A stretch of 64,000 bases of DNA from Comamonadaceae bacterium (GCA_027483665.1 JAIXUC010000003.1:62001-126000); one strand, 5' to 3'. Numbered from the stretch's first letter, positions 46,796-61,066 are shown. Notes: generated by a model not told the origin, from the sequence alone. Numbers and translations are program-made.

Positions 46796-48781
46796 CTACC
46801 AATCATCGAGACCCAGTCCAAGCAAGCTTGGCAGTGCTTGGCCATTGGCGCTGGTGGCTTCAGCGCGCCCGTCGAGCTGAGCCCCCAGACGAACCACGAT
46901 GGTGAGGGACCCCTGGGCGGGAGCTGGGACATCGACCACCAGCAAGCGCACGCCTGGGTTGGCGGCGTTGTAGGCGGGCTCGGGCTGCTCGGCAGACAGC
47001 GCAGCCCATGTTGCTGAAGCCGGCTCCAGCACCTGCGCCCCCAAGGACTGGCCTTCTTGCCGCAAGTCGGCACGCTGACCCTGCAGCACAACCTGGGCAC
47101 GGGTGGGCAGTTGCCAGCGAACATTCACCCCGGGGCTCAAGCCCAGCAACTCGTCACGTAGCAAGACCGAGCCATCGGGGAGTACGCGCAGCCCGCGGCG
47201 CACCGAGCGCGCTTGGCCTGCGAACACGGCCGAGAGATCCCAAACCACCAGGCGCTGCCCGGCTTCACTGCGAAAGCGAACCCTGTGGGCGCGGCCCTCG
47301 ACGCGGTGCAGGCGGTCGTCGACGGTGAGCGTGCTGTGGCTGCGGTTGTTCAGGCGAAAGACGGTCCAACGCTGCGAATCTTGACGCTTGCTCCACAAGT
47401 CCACCCCTTTGGATTCCAGCGACTCGTACTCTTGCAGCCCGAGGTCCACCACCCAACGCACGCCGTCGCGCTCCAACACGAAGGAGCCGGCGTCCATGTG
47501 TCCGTGGTTCACCGCAGCCGACCCGCCCTTGCTGGCCAGGTACAGGCTTCGCGGATCGGCCCAAGCGTTGCGGAAGATGGCGATGGGGCTCGCGCCGTCA
47601 CCACTCCAGTCGAGTGGCAGACGCGGCACGGCCTTGTCTGAGGACGTGTTGGAGGACGTGTTGGAGGACGTGGCCGCGACCGTGGCTGGTTGCGGCCACC
47701 ACAAAGCCGCCAGAGGCGCGAAGCGGTTGCGGCGCACAGCAGCGGCGCGGTCTGTGGCGCTGGTCAACCGTGTGCGCTCGAACAACAGCAGGCCGGGGTC
47801 GGCCAGCTCGCGGGCGAACCAGAACGTGGCCGGTTCGAAGGACGCTGTCTCGACGCCATCGGCGAAGTTGTAGCTGCGCCCACTGGGCCCAGTGGCCTGC
47901 AGGCAGGCGCCGGCGCTGGGCAGGAAGCCCGGCGCCTGCTCCAGCGCCCAGGAATCGCCGGTAGCGCTCTTCAGCGCGGCGATCATCAGCACCTGGTAGC
48001 TGGTGCCGAAAGCCCAGTAGCTGGGGCCTTCTGGGTACACGCCATCGGGCGCATAAGGCTTGAGGCCTTGGGCAATGCCCGCACGGGCCAGCCGCAGCAG
48101 GGCCAGCGCGTCGGCCTCGCAGCCGGGCTCGTCCATCACCGCCAGCGCGCCCAGCGTCAGCCCGCCGAAACACACCTGGTTCCAGTTGTGCTCGGCACGG
48201 TGCCAGAAGTTGTGGCGCGCGCTCGGGTCCAGCCCTGGGCGCAGGCCAAGGTCACGGATGGCCTCGGCGATGCGTTGGCGCTGGGCGTCGGTCAGTTGGT
48301 CATACAAGGCATCGAAGCCCAGCGCCATACCAGCAGTGGCTTCGCCCACATCCAGAAAGTGCGAGGGGTTCCAGTCGGGGAAGTCTGCAGCCGCCAGCAT
48401 TTCTTGCAGCGCGCGCTGTGCAAAGACTGGGTCGTCGCTGGTGCGAAAGGCATAGGACCAAAGCAGGACGCGCTGAAGCAGGGCCCGCGACACCGCCAGC
48501 ATGCGACGGCCCACCTTCACCGGCTGCAACAGCGGCTCGGCCAGGGTCTGGCGGGCGCGCTGCAGCAGGGCTTGGTGGTACAGGGCCAGATCGGGTTGCG
48601 CCGCCACGCGCTCGCGCAAGTTGCGCCAGTCATCAGCCCGGGCGATCAAGCGCGGGTGTGGGCGCAGGGACAGTGCCTGCTGCTGCGAGCGTGTCAGCGC
48701 TGGCGTGCCAGCGGCCGCAATACCGAGGCATGTGGTGAGCCAGTTTCGGCGGCTGGGCTGATGGGGTGGCAGGTGGTCCAT
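46796..48781 (-). CDS. Heparinase II/III-family protein
   Basis: A 661-residue exported protein. The start MDHLPPHQPSRRNW at 48781 puts a twin-arginine-like motif SRRNWLT (about 10) before the hydrophobic segment CLGIAAAGTPAL. An alpha/alpha-toroid half (about 50-330; FYWGEATAGMALGFDALYD-like region and WPSHFLDVGEAT..., GVYPEGPSYWAFG) and a C-terminal beta-sandwich (HGHMDAGSFVLERDGVRWVVDLG, about 435-460) match the heparinase II/III family. It probably cleaves an acidic polysaccharide; the target is unknown. A run of 12-bp tandem repeats in the gene (47640-47672) encodes SSNTSSNTSS. Confidence 0.82.
   Translation of the reverse strand: MDHLPPHQPSRRNWLTTCLGIAAAGTPALTRSQQQALSLRPHPRLIARADDWRNLRERVAAQPDLALYHQALLQRARQTLAEPLLQPVKVGRRMLAVSRALLQRVLLWSYAFRTSDDPVFAQRALQEMLAAADFPDWNPSHFLDVGEATAGMALGFDALYDQLTDAQRQRIAEAIRDLGLRPGLDPSARHNFWHRAEHNWNQVCFGGLTLGALAVMDEPGCEADALALLRLARAGIAQGLKPYAPDGVYPEGPSYWAFGTSYQVLMIAALKSATGDSWALEQAPGFLPSAGACLQATGPSGRSYNFADGVETASFEPATFWFARELADPGLLLFERTRLTSATDRAAAVRRNRFAPLAALWWPQPATVAATSSNTSSNTSSDKAVPRLPLDWSGDGASPIAIFRNAWADPRSLYLASKGGSAAVNHGHMDAGSFVLERDGVRWVVDLGLQEYESLESKGVDLWSKRQDSQRWTVFRLNNRSHSTLTVDDRLHRVEGRAHRVRFRSEAGQRLVVWDLSAVFAGQARSVRRGLRVLPDGSVLLRDELLGLSPGVNVRWQLPTRAQVVLQGQRADLRQEGQSLGAQVLEPASATWAALSAEQPEPAYNAANPGVRLLVVDVPAPAQGSLTIVVRLGAQLDGRAEATSANGQALPSLLGLGLDDW
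47640..47672 (-). repeat. 12-bp tandem repeat inside the heparinase-like gene
   Basis: The unit gaggacgtgttg occurs about 2.7 times in register with the codons, encoding a Ser-Asn-Thr-Ser-like linker in the heparinase-like protein. Being a multiple of three, copy changes would alter only linker length. Confidence 0.7.
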
Positions 48782-48832
48782 GCAAACCATTTGAATGCCG
48801 TTTCAAGTCAGGGGCAAAACGTCAGAGCGGGA

Positions 48833-48984
48833 GGCTAGTGCCATTCGCTGCACTTGGGCGGTGGCCGGGCGCGTTGGGGTCAGGCTTGCGCCGTTCGCCA
48901 CACCTGGGCTGTGCCCGGCCGTGCTCCGGGTTCAGGCTAGCGCTGTTCGCTGCACCTGGGCTGTGCCCGGCGGCGCGGGATCCG
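48833..48984 (+). repeat. Three tandem copies of about 51 bp
   Basis: Units begin with ggctagtgcc at 48833, ggcttgcgcc at 48883 and ggctagcgct at 48935 and share ttcgct..cac-tgggctgtgcccgg. Spacing is 50 and 52 bp, not a codon multiple, so this is not a coding repeat. The last unit is the beginning of the third copy of the 205-bp dispersed element, and a related ggctggcgc..gggctggcatggccc lies at its left end in copies 1 and 2. Confidence 0.72.
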
Positions 48985-49140
48985 TTCTCCCGGCCTGCCT
49001 CGCGGGCGGCTGTTCTTGGTTCTCATTGGTTGCTGCGTGAACGCCTTTTGTGGCGTTCTCACGTGCTGGCAACCGCGAATGAGGCCTCCGCCCGGACACC
49101 CGCACCACCGAGCTTTGCGCAGCGTTTGAGGTTGCGGGGC
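48935..49140 (+). repeat. 205-bp dispersed repeat, copy 3 (diverged)
   Basis: It aligns with 24181-24385: ggcgcggg-atccgttctcccggcc, a variable middle, gtgctggcaaccgcgaatga, gcctccgcccggacacccgc. The middle and right end have drifted more than copies 1 and 2. It faces copy 4 as an inverted pair. Confidence 0.75.
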
Positions 49141-49298
49141 AAACAGCCCGCGTTCCAGACAGGAAGTGGTTGGGCTGCGAACAGCCCGACCGCCGTGTGG
49201 GGCGTCGAGTGAAGCAGTGCTTGCGAGCAACCCGGCTCCAAGCTGCAGCGCTTCCGGAGCGCACCAGCAGGCGCGCCACTGCGCCACTCAAAGGGGTC
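49141..49298. other. Sequence between inverted repeat copies 3 and 4, no gene
   Basis: About 160 bp between the two arms, without a plausible coding frame. It contains a hairpin gcgcttccggagcgc near 49248-49262. It compares with the lipoprotein gene that occupies the same position in the first repeat pair. Confidence 0.5.
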
Positions 49299-49424
49299 GG
49301 TGGCTGGAGTCGGGCGCAGGCCCCATTCGCGGTTGCCAGCACGCATGCGTTCTACAAAAAGCGTTCAAGCAGAAACCCATGCACACCAAGAACAGCCGCC
49401 CGCGAGCGTGGGCCGGAGAACGAG
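49299..49424 (-). repeat. 205-bp dispersed repeat, copy 4 (partial, inverted)
   Basis: The reverse strand reads ggccgg-agaacg, cgggcggctgttcttggt, a gtgctggcaaccgcgaatgg block and gcctgcgcccga, giving the same order as copy 3. The portion beyond ggccgg is lost. The last bases of the repeat DNA run up to the end of the uvrA gene at 49489. Confidence 0.65.
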
Positions 49425-49488
49425 CCGGACGCCGACACCTGGCGCGAGGTCTAGGCCTGCATGAACCAGGGCGCGGGCCGGAGAACGA

Positions 49489-55224
<5,736 letters not shown>

Positions 55225-55349
55225 GCGGAGAGCTTTCGGCGGTGAAGGCCAAAAATTCTAGGCGGCGGGGTCGCCTGTTCGGGTTTGCGGGGCTTGTGGC
55301 CCTCAGGTGCTAAATCAGGTGACTTCTCAAGTGCCTTCTCAGGCGCCTT

Positions 55350-56282
55350 TCACCCCGTCAATTCCCCACACCAAACATCCAAAGCCGCGCTGTTCGCTGC
55401 AATCAGGCGGTCGGCTTCTCGGTCGAGGGCGGCGATGTTGGCTGGGCTGGCGTCGTCCATGGCGTCGTTGGCCTCGAGCAGGCGGGTTTGCAGGCGCAGG
55501 TAGTGCGGGCCTAGCCAATGGCTGAGTTGGTAATGCGCGGCGTCGGCCACGCCGTCGAACACGCAGCCCAGCAGCGGGCGCAGCCAGCCGGCCAAACCCC
55601 AGCCTTGGGCCTTGGCCGGGTCTATGGGCTCGGTCAGTTCGCCTGTGCCCAGCGACAGCAGGCGCTGCGGCGCGCCAGCAAACAGCTTGTGCGCTTCGGC
55701 GCAAGCGGATACGGCTGGTGAGTTGATGAACACGCCGCCGTCAATCAGCGCGCGTGGCACGCCGCCCACGTTGACCAAGGCGGGCTCGAAGTAGCTCGGT
55801 GCTGCCGAGGTGGCGCGGGCCGCGGCGCGCTGCGGAACCTCGCGGTGTTCAGGGTGCCAGCTTTTCAGGAACACCGGTTCGCGCGCCGCGATGTCGTAGG
55901 CCGTCACCATGACCGGCACGCCCACTTGCGGCATGGGCGCTTCGCCCAGCACTTGGCGCAACAGCGCTTCCAGCGGCCCCGCGTCGTAACGCTCGTTAAG
56001 GAGGCCGCCTAAGCTTTTGAAGCGCTGCCAGCCCCCGCGCGGAAAAATCTCACCGCCGCGCTCGCGGTACAGGCGCACCAGGTCTTCTGCGCTGTGTACC
56101 GGCTGCCCAGCCGCGTCAACCTGGGCGAGAGCCAAGGCCAACAGCCCGCCGGTGGAGGTGCCCGCCATCAGGTCGAACAGCGTCTGCACGGGCCTGCCGG
56201 TGCGCCGCTCCAGATCGGCCAACACGCGCGCCGGAATCAGGCCACGCAGGCCACCACCGTCAATGCTCAAGACCCGCTTCAT
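55350..56282 (-). CDS. Patatin-like phospholipase
   Basis: A 310-residue lipid hydrolase. ATG 56282 has GGGAG upstream. The start SIDGGGLRGLIPARVL (oxyanion loop, about 6-21), nucleophile GTSTGGLLAL (about 44) and dyad aspartate DGGVFINSPA (about 210) match the CapV/bacterial patatin group. No CD-NTase or other defence gene adjoins it, so a CBASS role is not supported. Expected to be cytosolic; it may act on membrane phospholipids. Confidence 0.88.
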   Translation of the reverse strand: MKRVLSIDGGGLRGLIPARVLADLERRTGRPVQTLFDLMAGTSTGGLLALALAQVDAAGQPVHSAEDLVRLYRERGGEIFPRGGWQRFKSLGGLLNERYDAGPLEALLRQVLGEAPMPQVGVPVMVTAYDIAAREPVFLKSWHPEHREVPQRAAARATSAAPSYFEPALVNVGGVPRALIDGGVFINSPAVSACAEAHKLFAGAPQRLLSLGTGELTEPIDPAKAQGWGLAGWLRPLLGCVFDGVADAAHYQLSHWLGPHYLRLQTRLLEANDAMDDASPANIAALDREADRLIAANSAALDVWCGELTG

Positions 56283-56429
56283 CGCCACACTCCCATAGGT
56301 TGAAAGCGGGCGATGCTGGGGGGCTACGGGCCACCTCGGTCGCGCAAATGCCTTGTCGCAAACAGAGGTGCCAGATCCAGAACCTGCAGGGGACACCGCC
56401 ACCGCGGCTCAGCGGGGTTGGCCAGCCGG

Positions 56430-57113
56430 TCAGCTTCGCCCGGGCAGGTAGCGCGCGTTGTTGGCCAGGTTCACCAGAGCAGGCCAGGTGGTGGCCTGCC
56501 GCTCGACGAGCTTGGGCCACAAGCGCACCAGCAGTTCGGCGGTGGCCAGCGTGTCGGCCGAGGCTTGGTGGCGGGCGATGCAGTGGATGCCGTAGCGCGC
56601 CATCCATTCGTCGAGCGAATAGCGGCGTGGGTTGTGGCTGAGCACAGCGCCGAGGTGCTCCACATCGACCCAGGGGTTGGGCAACTGCTGCTGAAGGCTC
56701 TGGCGCAAGTTGCGCTCGATGAGCGTTTGGTCGAAAAAACTGTGGAAGGCGATCAAGGGTGAGTCGGCCACGAAGTCGACAAAGGCCTGCAAGGCCTGGG
56801 GCGCTGGCGTGCCTTGGCGCTGCGCGCCCACGCCAATTCCGTGCAGCAAGATGTTGTCTTTGGACACCTGCTTCAAAGCCGTGTCGGCTTGGCTTTGCTG
56901 CAGGACGACCTCGAAGCTGTCACCCAGCACGATGCGTGGCGGCTGCGCACTCGACGCTTGCAGCGCCAAGGCAGCGATGGACAACAAGCGGTTGCGGCGC
57001 AGATCCAGCCCGCTGGCCTCCACGTCCACCACCACCCAGCGGCTGGGGTTGGGCTGGAACGCGGGTGCCTGGTTGCGGCGCAGCGGGTTCAGCAGGTGGG
57101 ACAGCCAGCTCAT
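56430..57113 (-). CDS. DnaQ-like 3'-5' exonuclease (DEDDh)
   Basis: A 227-residue nuclease. RWVVVDVEASGLDLRRNRLLSI (about 25-46) carries the first two acidic residues (D31, E33), FHSFFDQTLIERNL a further Asp and HQASADTLATAELL (about 183-196) the His and last Asp of the DEDDh set. It is not a polymerase subunit by context; it is close to a DUF294/CBS gene on the same strand. This pairing is known in proteobacteria, often next to acetate/transport genes. Its substrate is unknown. Confidence 0.85.
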   Translation of the reverse strand: MSWLSHLLNPLRRNQAPAFQPNPSRWVVVDVEASGLDLRRNRLLSIAALALQASSAQPPRIVLGDSFEVVLQQSQADTALKQVSKDNILLHGIGVGAQRQGTPAPQALQAFVDFVADSPLIAFHSFFDQTLIERNLRQSLQQQLPNPWVDVEHLGAVLSHNPRRYSLDEWMARYGIHCIARHQASADTLATAELLVRLWPKLVERQATTWPALVNLANNARYLPGRS

Positions 57114-57174
57114 GGTGACTCAGCGGTGAACCCAGCGCCACCCATCATGGGGCCAAGCGCCCAGGCACGTGGCT

Positions 57175-59145
57175 TCAAGCGGCATAGTCCAGCTCCACCT
57201 GCTTTTGCAGGCGCTGGGCCACGCGCAGCGACTCCTTCAGCAAGCGCCGGTCGATCTCATTGAGCGCGGCCAACTCGATCTTGTTGGCGTGCCCCGGCAC
57301 GTGGCCTGGGCTGGCCTCGCCGTCGATCTGCACCCGCAGGCGCAGCATTTGCAAAAACTCGAAAGCCTGCACCCAGGCCTCGCGCCGACGCGGGTCTGCG
57401 CCCATCTTCTCGGCCACGGCTTCCAGACGCCTTCGCGTGTTGGTCTCGGCAATGCCCAGGGCCAGGCAGCGCAGGCGGGCCACGTCCACAAACAGCGCCG
57501 TGCCGCGCAGCTTCAAATCCACCGTTTGCTGCGCGCCCACGGCTTCGGTCTCCACCGCGCCCAGCCAGTTCAGCGGCGCACCGCGGCGCAGGATGTCGTC
57601 AGCCAATTGCTTGTGAAACCGCGAGTTGGCCATGGCTTGGCGCGTGATGTCTTGGCGCAGGCTGTCGGCCAAAGCGGCTTCACCAGCCAAAGCGCGGAAG
57701 TCGAAGTAGATGTTGGCGCGCAGCAGGTTTTCTGGCGTGCCGTGGTCGATCCACTGCGCGAAGCGCTGCCGCCATTCAGTAGGCGTCAGGCAGCACTCGG
57801 GGTTGCTGGCCATGATGAAGCCCTTGCACAAGGGGTAGCCACAGGCATCCAGCGCGTGGTTCACGTCGTTCGCAAAGGCCAGCCAACGTTGGCGCTCGGC
57901 TTCGAGGTCATCGCCCTGCAGCTCGAAAATGAGGCCGTTGTCCTGGTCGGTGGAAATGGTCTGCTCGGCCCGGCCTTCCGAGCCAAAACTCAGCCAACAG
58001 CACTGCGACAAGGACAGGCCGTGCGCTTGCGCCTTCAACTGCACCAAGCGAGCGGTGAGCACATCGTTGAGGTGGCTGATCAGCTCGGTCAGCGACTTGG
58101 CCTGCACGCCTTGGCTCATGAGCGTGCGCGCGAAGCTGCGAATTTGCGCGGCCACCTGCTGCAGCGCCGGCAGGTCAGCTGCGGCACGCGCTGCGCCACT
58201 CACCTGCTTGAGCGAGGTGCGCTGAATGGCGTAGAGGTCACGCTCGGAAATCAGGCTCACCAGCACGCCGTTTTCAAGCACGGGCACGTGGCGGATGCCG
58301 TGGCGCGACATGAGCAACGTGGCGTCTTCTGCGGTGTGTTCGGTACTGAGCCAGTGCACCGGCTGGTTCATGACCTGCGAGATGGGCGTGGACAGCGGCG
58401 TTTGCGGCAGGGCTACGCGGCCCAGCACGTCTTGCCTGGTGAAGATGCCTTGCAGAGTGCCGTCTGAGCCGACCACGATGACCGAGCCGATACGCCGCTC
58501 GTGCATGGTCTGCAGCACCTGCGACAGCGGCGTGTCGGGCGCACAGGTGATGGGCTGCTTGCGCGAGACATCGCGCAGCTTGCGCTCCAGCGAGTGCTCT
58601 GCCAGGGCTTGCGCGGAATACGCCGCCTGCATGGCACGGCGCGACAGGTTCACCAAATGCAGGGTCTGGCGCGTGAGGTGTTGCGCCAGTGCCGGGCTGC
58701 GTGCGGCCACGGCCTCCACCGAGACCCAAGGAATTTGCAAAGCAAAGGTGTCGGATTGCGCGGTGTAGGTGGCCGTGACGGCGCGTGCCGCCATGGCGGC
58801 AGCCACAGGAAACAAATCGCCCGCTTCGTAGTGAAAGCCAGTGGCTGTGAGGTCGGCCATGCCTTTGCGGCCGCTTACCTCGCCTTGACGAATGAGGTAG
58901 AGGAAATTCACTGTGCCGCTCTCGGGCGACAACACCACCTCGGCGGGCGCGAAGTACACCTCGCTGGCCTGTGCGATCAGCGCGACCACATCGTCCAAGG
59001 CCATCCCTGAAAACGGCAAGTGCGCCATGAACTGGCGCGCCAGTTGTTGCATGAGACTGTCGGAAGGCGTGGGGCGAGGCGGCGTGGCCTTAGGCCCACC
59101 AAGCTTGGCCAAGGTCGGGGGGCTGGATGCAGCGCTTGGGCTCAT
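57175..59145 (-). CDS. DUF294 nucleotidyltransferase-like protein with cyclic-nucleotide-binding and CBS domains
   Basis: A 656-residue multidomain signalling protein. ATG 59145 has AGGAGG upstream. N-terminal cNMP-binding-like fold (about 40-150, YEAGDLFPVAAAMAARAVTATYTAQ) is followed by two CBS domains (about 190-310, LSQVLQTMHERRIGSVIVVGSDGTLQGIFTRQDVL and LMSRHGIRHVPVLENGVLVSLISERDL), a DUF294 nucleotidyltransferase domain with GSEGRAEQTISTDQDNGLIFE (about 405-425) and a DUF294_C domain. It resembles GlnE/GlnD-type nucleotidyltransferases. The partner may be the exonuclease 60 bp downstream. Function unknown. Confidence 0.85.
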   Translation of the reverse strand: MSPSAASSPPTLAKLGGPKATPPRPTPSDSLMQQLARQFMAHLPFSGMALDDVVALIAQASEVYFAPAEVVLSPESGTVNFLYLIRQGEVSGRKGMADLTATGFHYEAGDLFPVAAAMAARAVTATYTAQSDTFALQIPWVSVEAVAARSPALAQHLTRQTLHLVNLSRRAMQAAYSAQALAEHSLERKLRDVSRKQPITCAPDTPLSQVLQTMHERRIGSVIVVGSDGTLQGIFTRQDVLGRVALPQTPLSTPISQVMNQPVHWLSTEHTAEDATLLMSRHGIRHVPVLENGVLVSLISERDLYAIQRTSLKQVSGAARAAADLPALQQVAAQIRSFARTLMSQGVQAKSLTELISHLNDVLTARLVQLKAQAHGLSLSQCCWLSFGSEGRAEQTISTDQDNGLIFELQGDDLEAERQRWLAFANDVNHALDACGYPLCKGFIMASNPECCLTPTEWRQRFAQWIDHGTPENLLRANIYFDFRALAGEAALADSLRQDITRQAMANSRFHKQLADDILRRGAPLNWLGAVETEAVGAQQTVDLKLRGTALFVDVARLRCLALGIAETNTRRRLEAVAEKMGADPRRREAWVQAFEFLQMLRLRVQIDGEASPGHVPGHANKIELAALNEIDRRLLKESLRVAQRLQKQVELDYAA

Positions 59146-59275
59146 GAACACCTCCTGGGTCGCCGGCTGGCGGCCGTTGACGGCGATTGTGCAATTGACT
59201 TTTGCGGGCTCCGGCAACGCCTTATTTCCAGGCCGCCGGTAAACTAGTCAGCGTTCTGGTCACCTGGAGATACCC

Positions 59276-59533
59276 ATGCAAACATGGCCTATTCAAGATG
59301 CGAAGGCTCGCTTCAGCGAGTTCCTGGAAACCTGCTTGGCCGAAGGGCCGCAGATGGTGACCAAAAGAGGTGCCGAAGCTGCGGTGTTGGTGGGTGTGGA
59401 CGAGTGGCGGCGCCTGCAAGCGGCCGCACGCCCCTCGCTGAAACAGCTTTTGCTCTCGAATGAAGGGCGAGGCGAGATCAAGCTTCCCGCCCGTGGCCTC
59501 GCCCGCAGGCGCCCACCCGCGCCACAGGCATGA
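59276..59533 (+). CDS. Type II antitoxin, Phd/YefM family
   Basis: An 85-residue antitoxin. It starts MQTWPIQDAKARFSEFLETC with the DNA-binding Phd/YefM fold (QMVTKRGAEAAVLVGVDEWRRL, about 27-47) and a C-terminal tail that would wrap the toxin. GGAG lies upstream. It precedes the PIN toxin gene with a 4-bp overlap. Autorepression of the operon is usual for this family, but no operator is clear; ggtcacc at 59255-59261 is a small imperfect palindrome. Confidence 0.88.
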   Translation: MQTWPIQDAKARFSEFLETCLAEGPQMVTKRGAEAAVLVGVDEWRRLQAAARPSLKQLLLSNEGRGEIKLPARGLARRRPPAPQA

Positions 59534-59943
59534 GCGCGATGTACCTGCTGGACACCAACGTCGTCTCAGAGTTGCGCAAACCCAAACCGCACGGCGCGGT
59601 GCTGAGTTGGATTCAGGGCCTTGAAGACAGCCAACTGCACCTATCGGCGGTGACCATCGGCGAGATTCAGTCGGGCATTGAACTGACGCGCGAACAGGAC
59701 ATGGCCAAGGCCACGGAGATAGAAGCCTGGCTAGAAGCCGTGGCCATGGCCTACAACGTGGTGCCCATGGACGCGCCCACCTTTCGGGTGTGGGCGCAGT
59801 TGATGCACCGACGGTCCGACACCCTCTACGAAGACGCCATGATCGCCGCGACCGCCAAGGTCCACGGCCTGACCGTGGCCACCAGAAACACAGCGGATTT
59901 CAAAGCCTTTGGGGCGGCGCTTTTCAATCCGTTCAGGGCTTAG
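59530..59943 (+). CDS. Type II toxin, PIN-domain RNase (FitB/VapC-like)
   Basis: A 137-residue ribonuclease toxin. Acidic residues of the PIN site are D8 in YLLDTNVVSEL, E46 in VTIGEIQSGI, D100-type in YEDAMIAATAKVH, and the end TRNTADFKAFG carries the last one. The pattern of FitB-type toxins (LDTNVVSELRKPKPH) is clear. It is expected to cleave RNA when free of its antitoxin. It overlaps the antitoxin gene by 4 bp. Confidence 0.9.
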   Translation: MSAMYLLDTNVVSELRKPKPHGAVLSWIQGLEDSQLHLSAVTIGEIQSGIELTREQDMAKATEIEAWLEAVAMAYNVVPMDAPTFRVWAQLMHRRSDTLYEDAMIAATAKVHGLTVATRNTADFKAFGAALFNPFRA

Positions 59944-60126
59944 TGGGTTGGAATGGACCGCTGTAGGTCCAAGGCAGCGCTGAGCCGAGCGCTGATCGGG
60001 GAGTTATGCGGCGCCTCGACGGGTAGCCCCGCGCTGTTGCTCAACTTATCTGGTCTGCCACTGCCTGGATCGCACGCCTGAGCATTTAGAGAAACGGCTC
60101 GCTGATGCTCTTTGGCCAATGCCCAC
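59944..60126 (+). other. Intergenic region after the toxin gene with a hairpin
   Basis: A 6-bp stem tggacc/ggtcca with a 6-base loop lies at 59954-59971, just beyond the toxin stop, but lacks a T tract. Beyond it, agcgctga occurs twice near 59976-59995. No coding frame is convincing in the rest. Confidence 0.35.
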
Positions 60127-60774
60127 TCACTTCTGCCGCACCAGCGAAGAAGGCACCGCCGGCCTAGCCGCCGAACTCCGCAAAAACGCATCCCCCTGCA
60201 ACCAAGCGCGCAGCATGGGCAGGCTGTCTACGCCCCAGAACAGTTGGCCATCGGCGAAGAAGGCGGGCACGCCAAAAGCACCGGCTGCTATGGCGGCGTC
60301 GGTGTGGGCCTTGAGCCTTGCTTTGGCTTGTTCGCTGGCTGCGTCTGGCAGGGGGTCGCTCTCGGTGACAAGGGCTTTGGTGAGTGCGGCCAGGCGCTCG
60401 GGGTCGTTGGCTTCCAGCCCGTCTTCCCACACGTGCCGAAAGATCTGCTCGCACTGCCAGCGGTTGGGCTCACCGTTCAGGCCAACCGCCGTGGCCAAGC
60501 GCAGCAGGGGCAAGGGGTTGAAGGGATGGCTGGCGGGCATGCGCAGCGGCACGCCCAGGTGCTGGCCCAACCACATGACGTGGCGGTAGGTCCAGTCGCG
60601 CTTGGCCGGGGTTTCAGCGGGGCCGAGGTTGCCGTGGTGTTTGAGCATGGCGCCCAGCAGCACTGGGCGGTGGTGCACGCTGACGTTCAGGCCCTCCAGC
60701 GCATCGGGCAGCCGGGCGAAGGCGAGCCAGGCGTAGGGCGAGATGAAGTCGAGGTAGAAGTCGATACGGGTCAT
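60127..60774 (-). CDS. 2-hydroxychromene-2-carboxylate isomerase family (DsbA-like)
   Basis: A 215-residue protein with a thioredoxin-like fold. Start MTRIDFYLDFISPYAWLAF at 60774 is the family opening, with serine in place of the active-site cysteine pair. AAGAFGVPAFFADGQLFWG (about 170-190) is the cis-proline region. Members include the naphthalene-pathway isomerase and many homologues of unknown substrate. It follows the DUF1289 gene by 4 bp on the same strand. Confidence 0.85.
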   Translation of the reverse strand: MTRIDFYLDFISPYAWLAFARLPDALEGLNVSVHHRPVLLGAMLKHHGNLGPAETPAKRDWTYRHVMWLGQHLGVPLRMPASHPFNPLPLLRLATAVGLNGEPNRWQCEQIFRHVWEDGLEANDPERLAALTKALVTESDPLPDAASEQAKARLKAHTDAAIAAGAFGVPAFFADGQLFWGVDSLPMLRAWLQGDAFLRSSAARPAVPSSLVRQK

Positions 60775-60778
60775 GGCT

Positions 60779-61066
60779 TCATGCGGTAGGTGATGGGTCT
60801 GCAGGTGGCTGGGCTTGGGCAGCCCCAAGCAGCGAGCCCTTGCCTCCCTCTGCACGTTGCGCCAGTACGTGCCAAACGACGCGCTTTTGCTCAGGCTCCA
60901 GGCTGCTCCAACGGGTGATTTCTTCGACGCTGCGCCAGCAGCCTTCGCACCAACCGCTGCGCGGGTGCATGCGGCAGACCGAGATGCATGGCGATGGAAC
61001 CGGCTCATCAGACGGCAAGGCCAGAGCCCTTCGCGCGGTGGCTAGGAAGCGGGTTTTGGCGCTCAT
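60779..61066 (-). CDS. DUF1289 domain protein
   Basis: A 95-residue protein. PSPCISVCRMHPRSGWCEGCWRSVEEITRW (about 24-53; core CISVCRM and WCEGCWRS) is the DUF1289 signature with four cysteines that may bind a metal. The C-terminal 25 residues are low complexity. It lies between the isomerase gene and the YbaK gene on the same strand with almost no gaps. Function unknown. Confidence 0.85.
   Translation of the reverse strand: MSAKTRFLATARRALALPSDEPVPSPCISVCRMHPRSGWCEGCWRSVEEITRWSSLEPEQKRVVWHVLAQRAEGGKGSLLGAAQAQPPADPSPTA

Noticed and set aside
55350-56282. CBASS defence system based on the patatin
   Set aside because: No CD-NTase, HORMA or TRIP13-like gene lies nearby; the patatin alone is not evidence of a defence system.
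59944-60060. gttatgc and gctcaac motifs resembling integron attC core sites
   Set aside because: On either strand the two elements are in the wrong order for attC, and one does not fit the consensus; no integrase is present.
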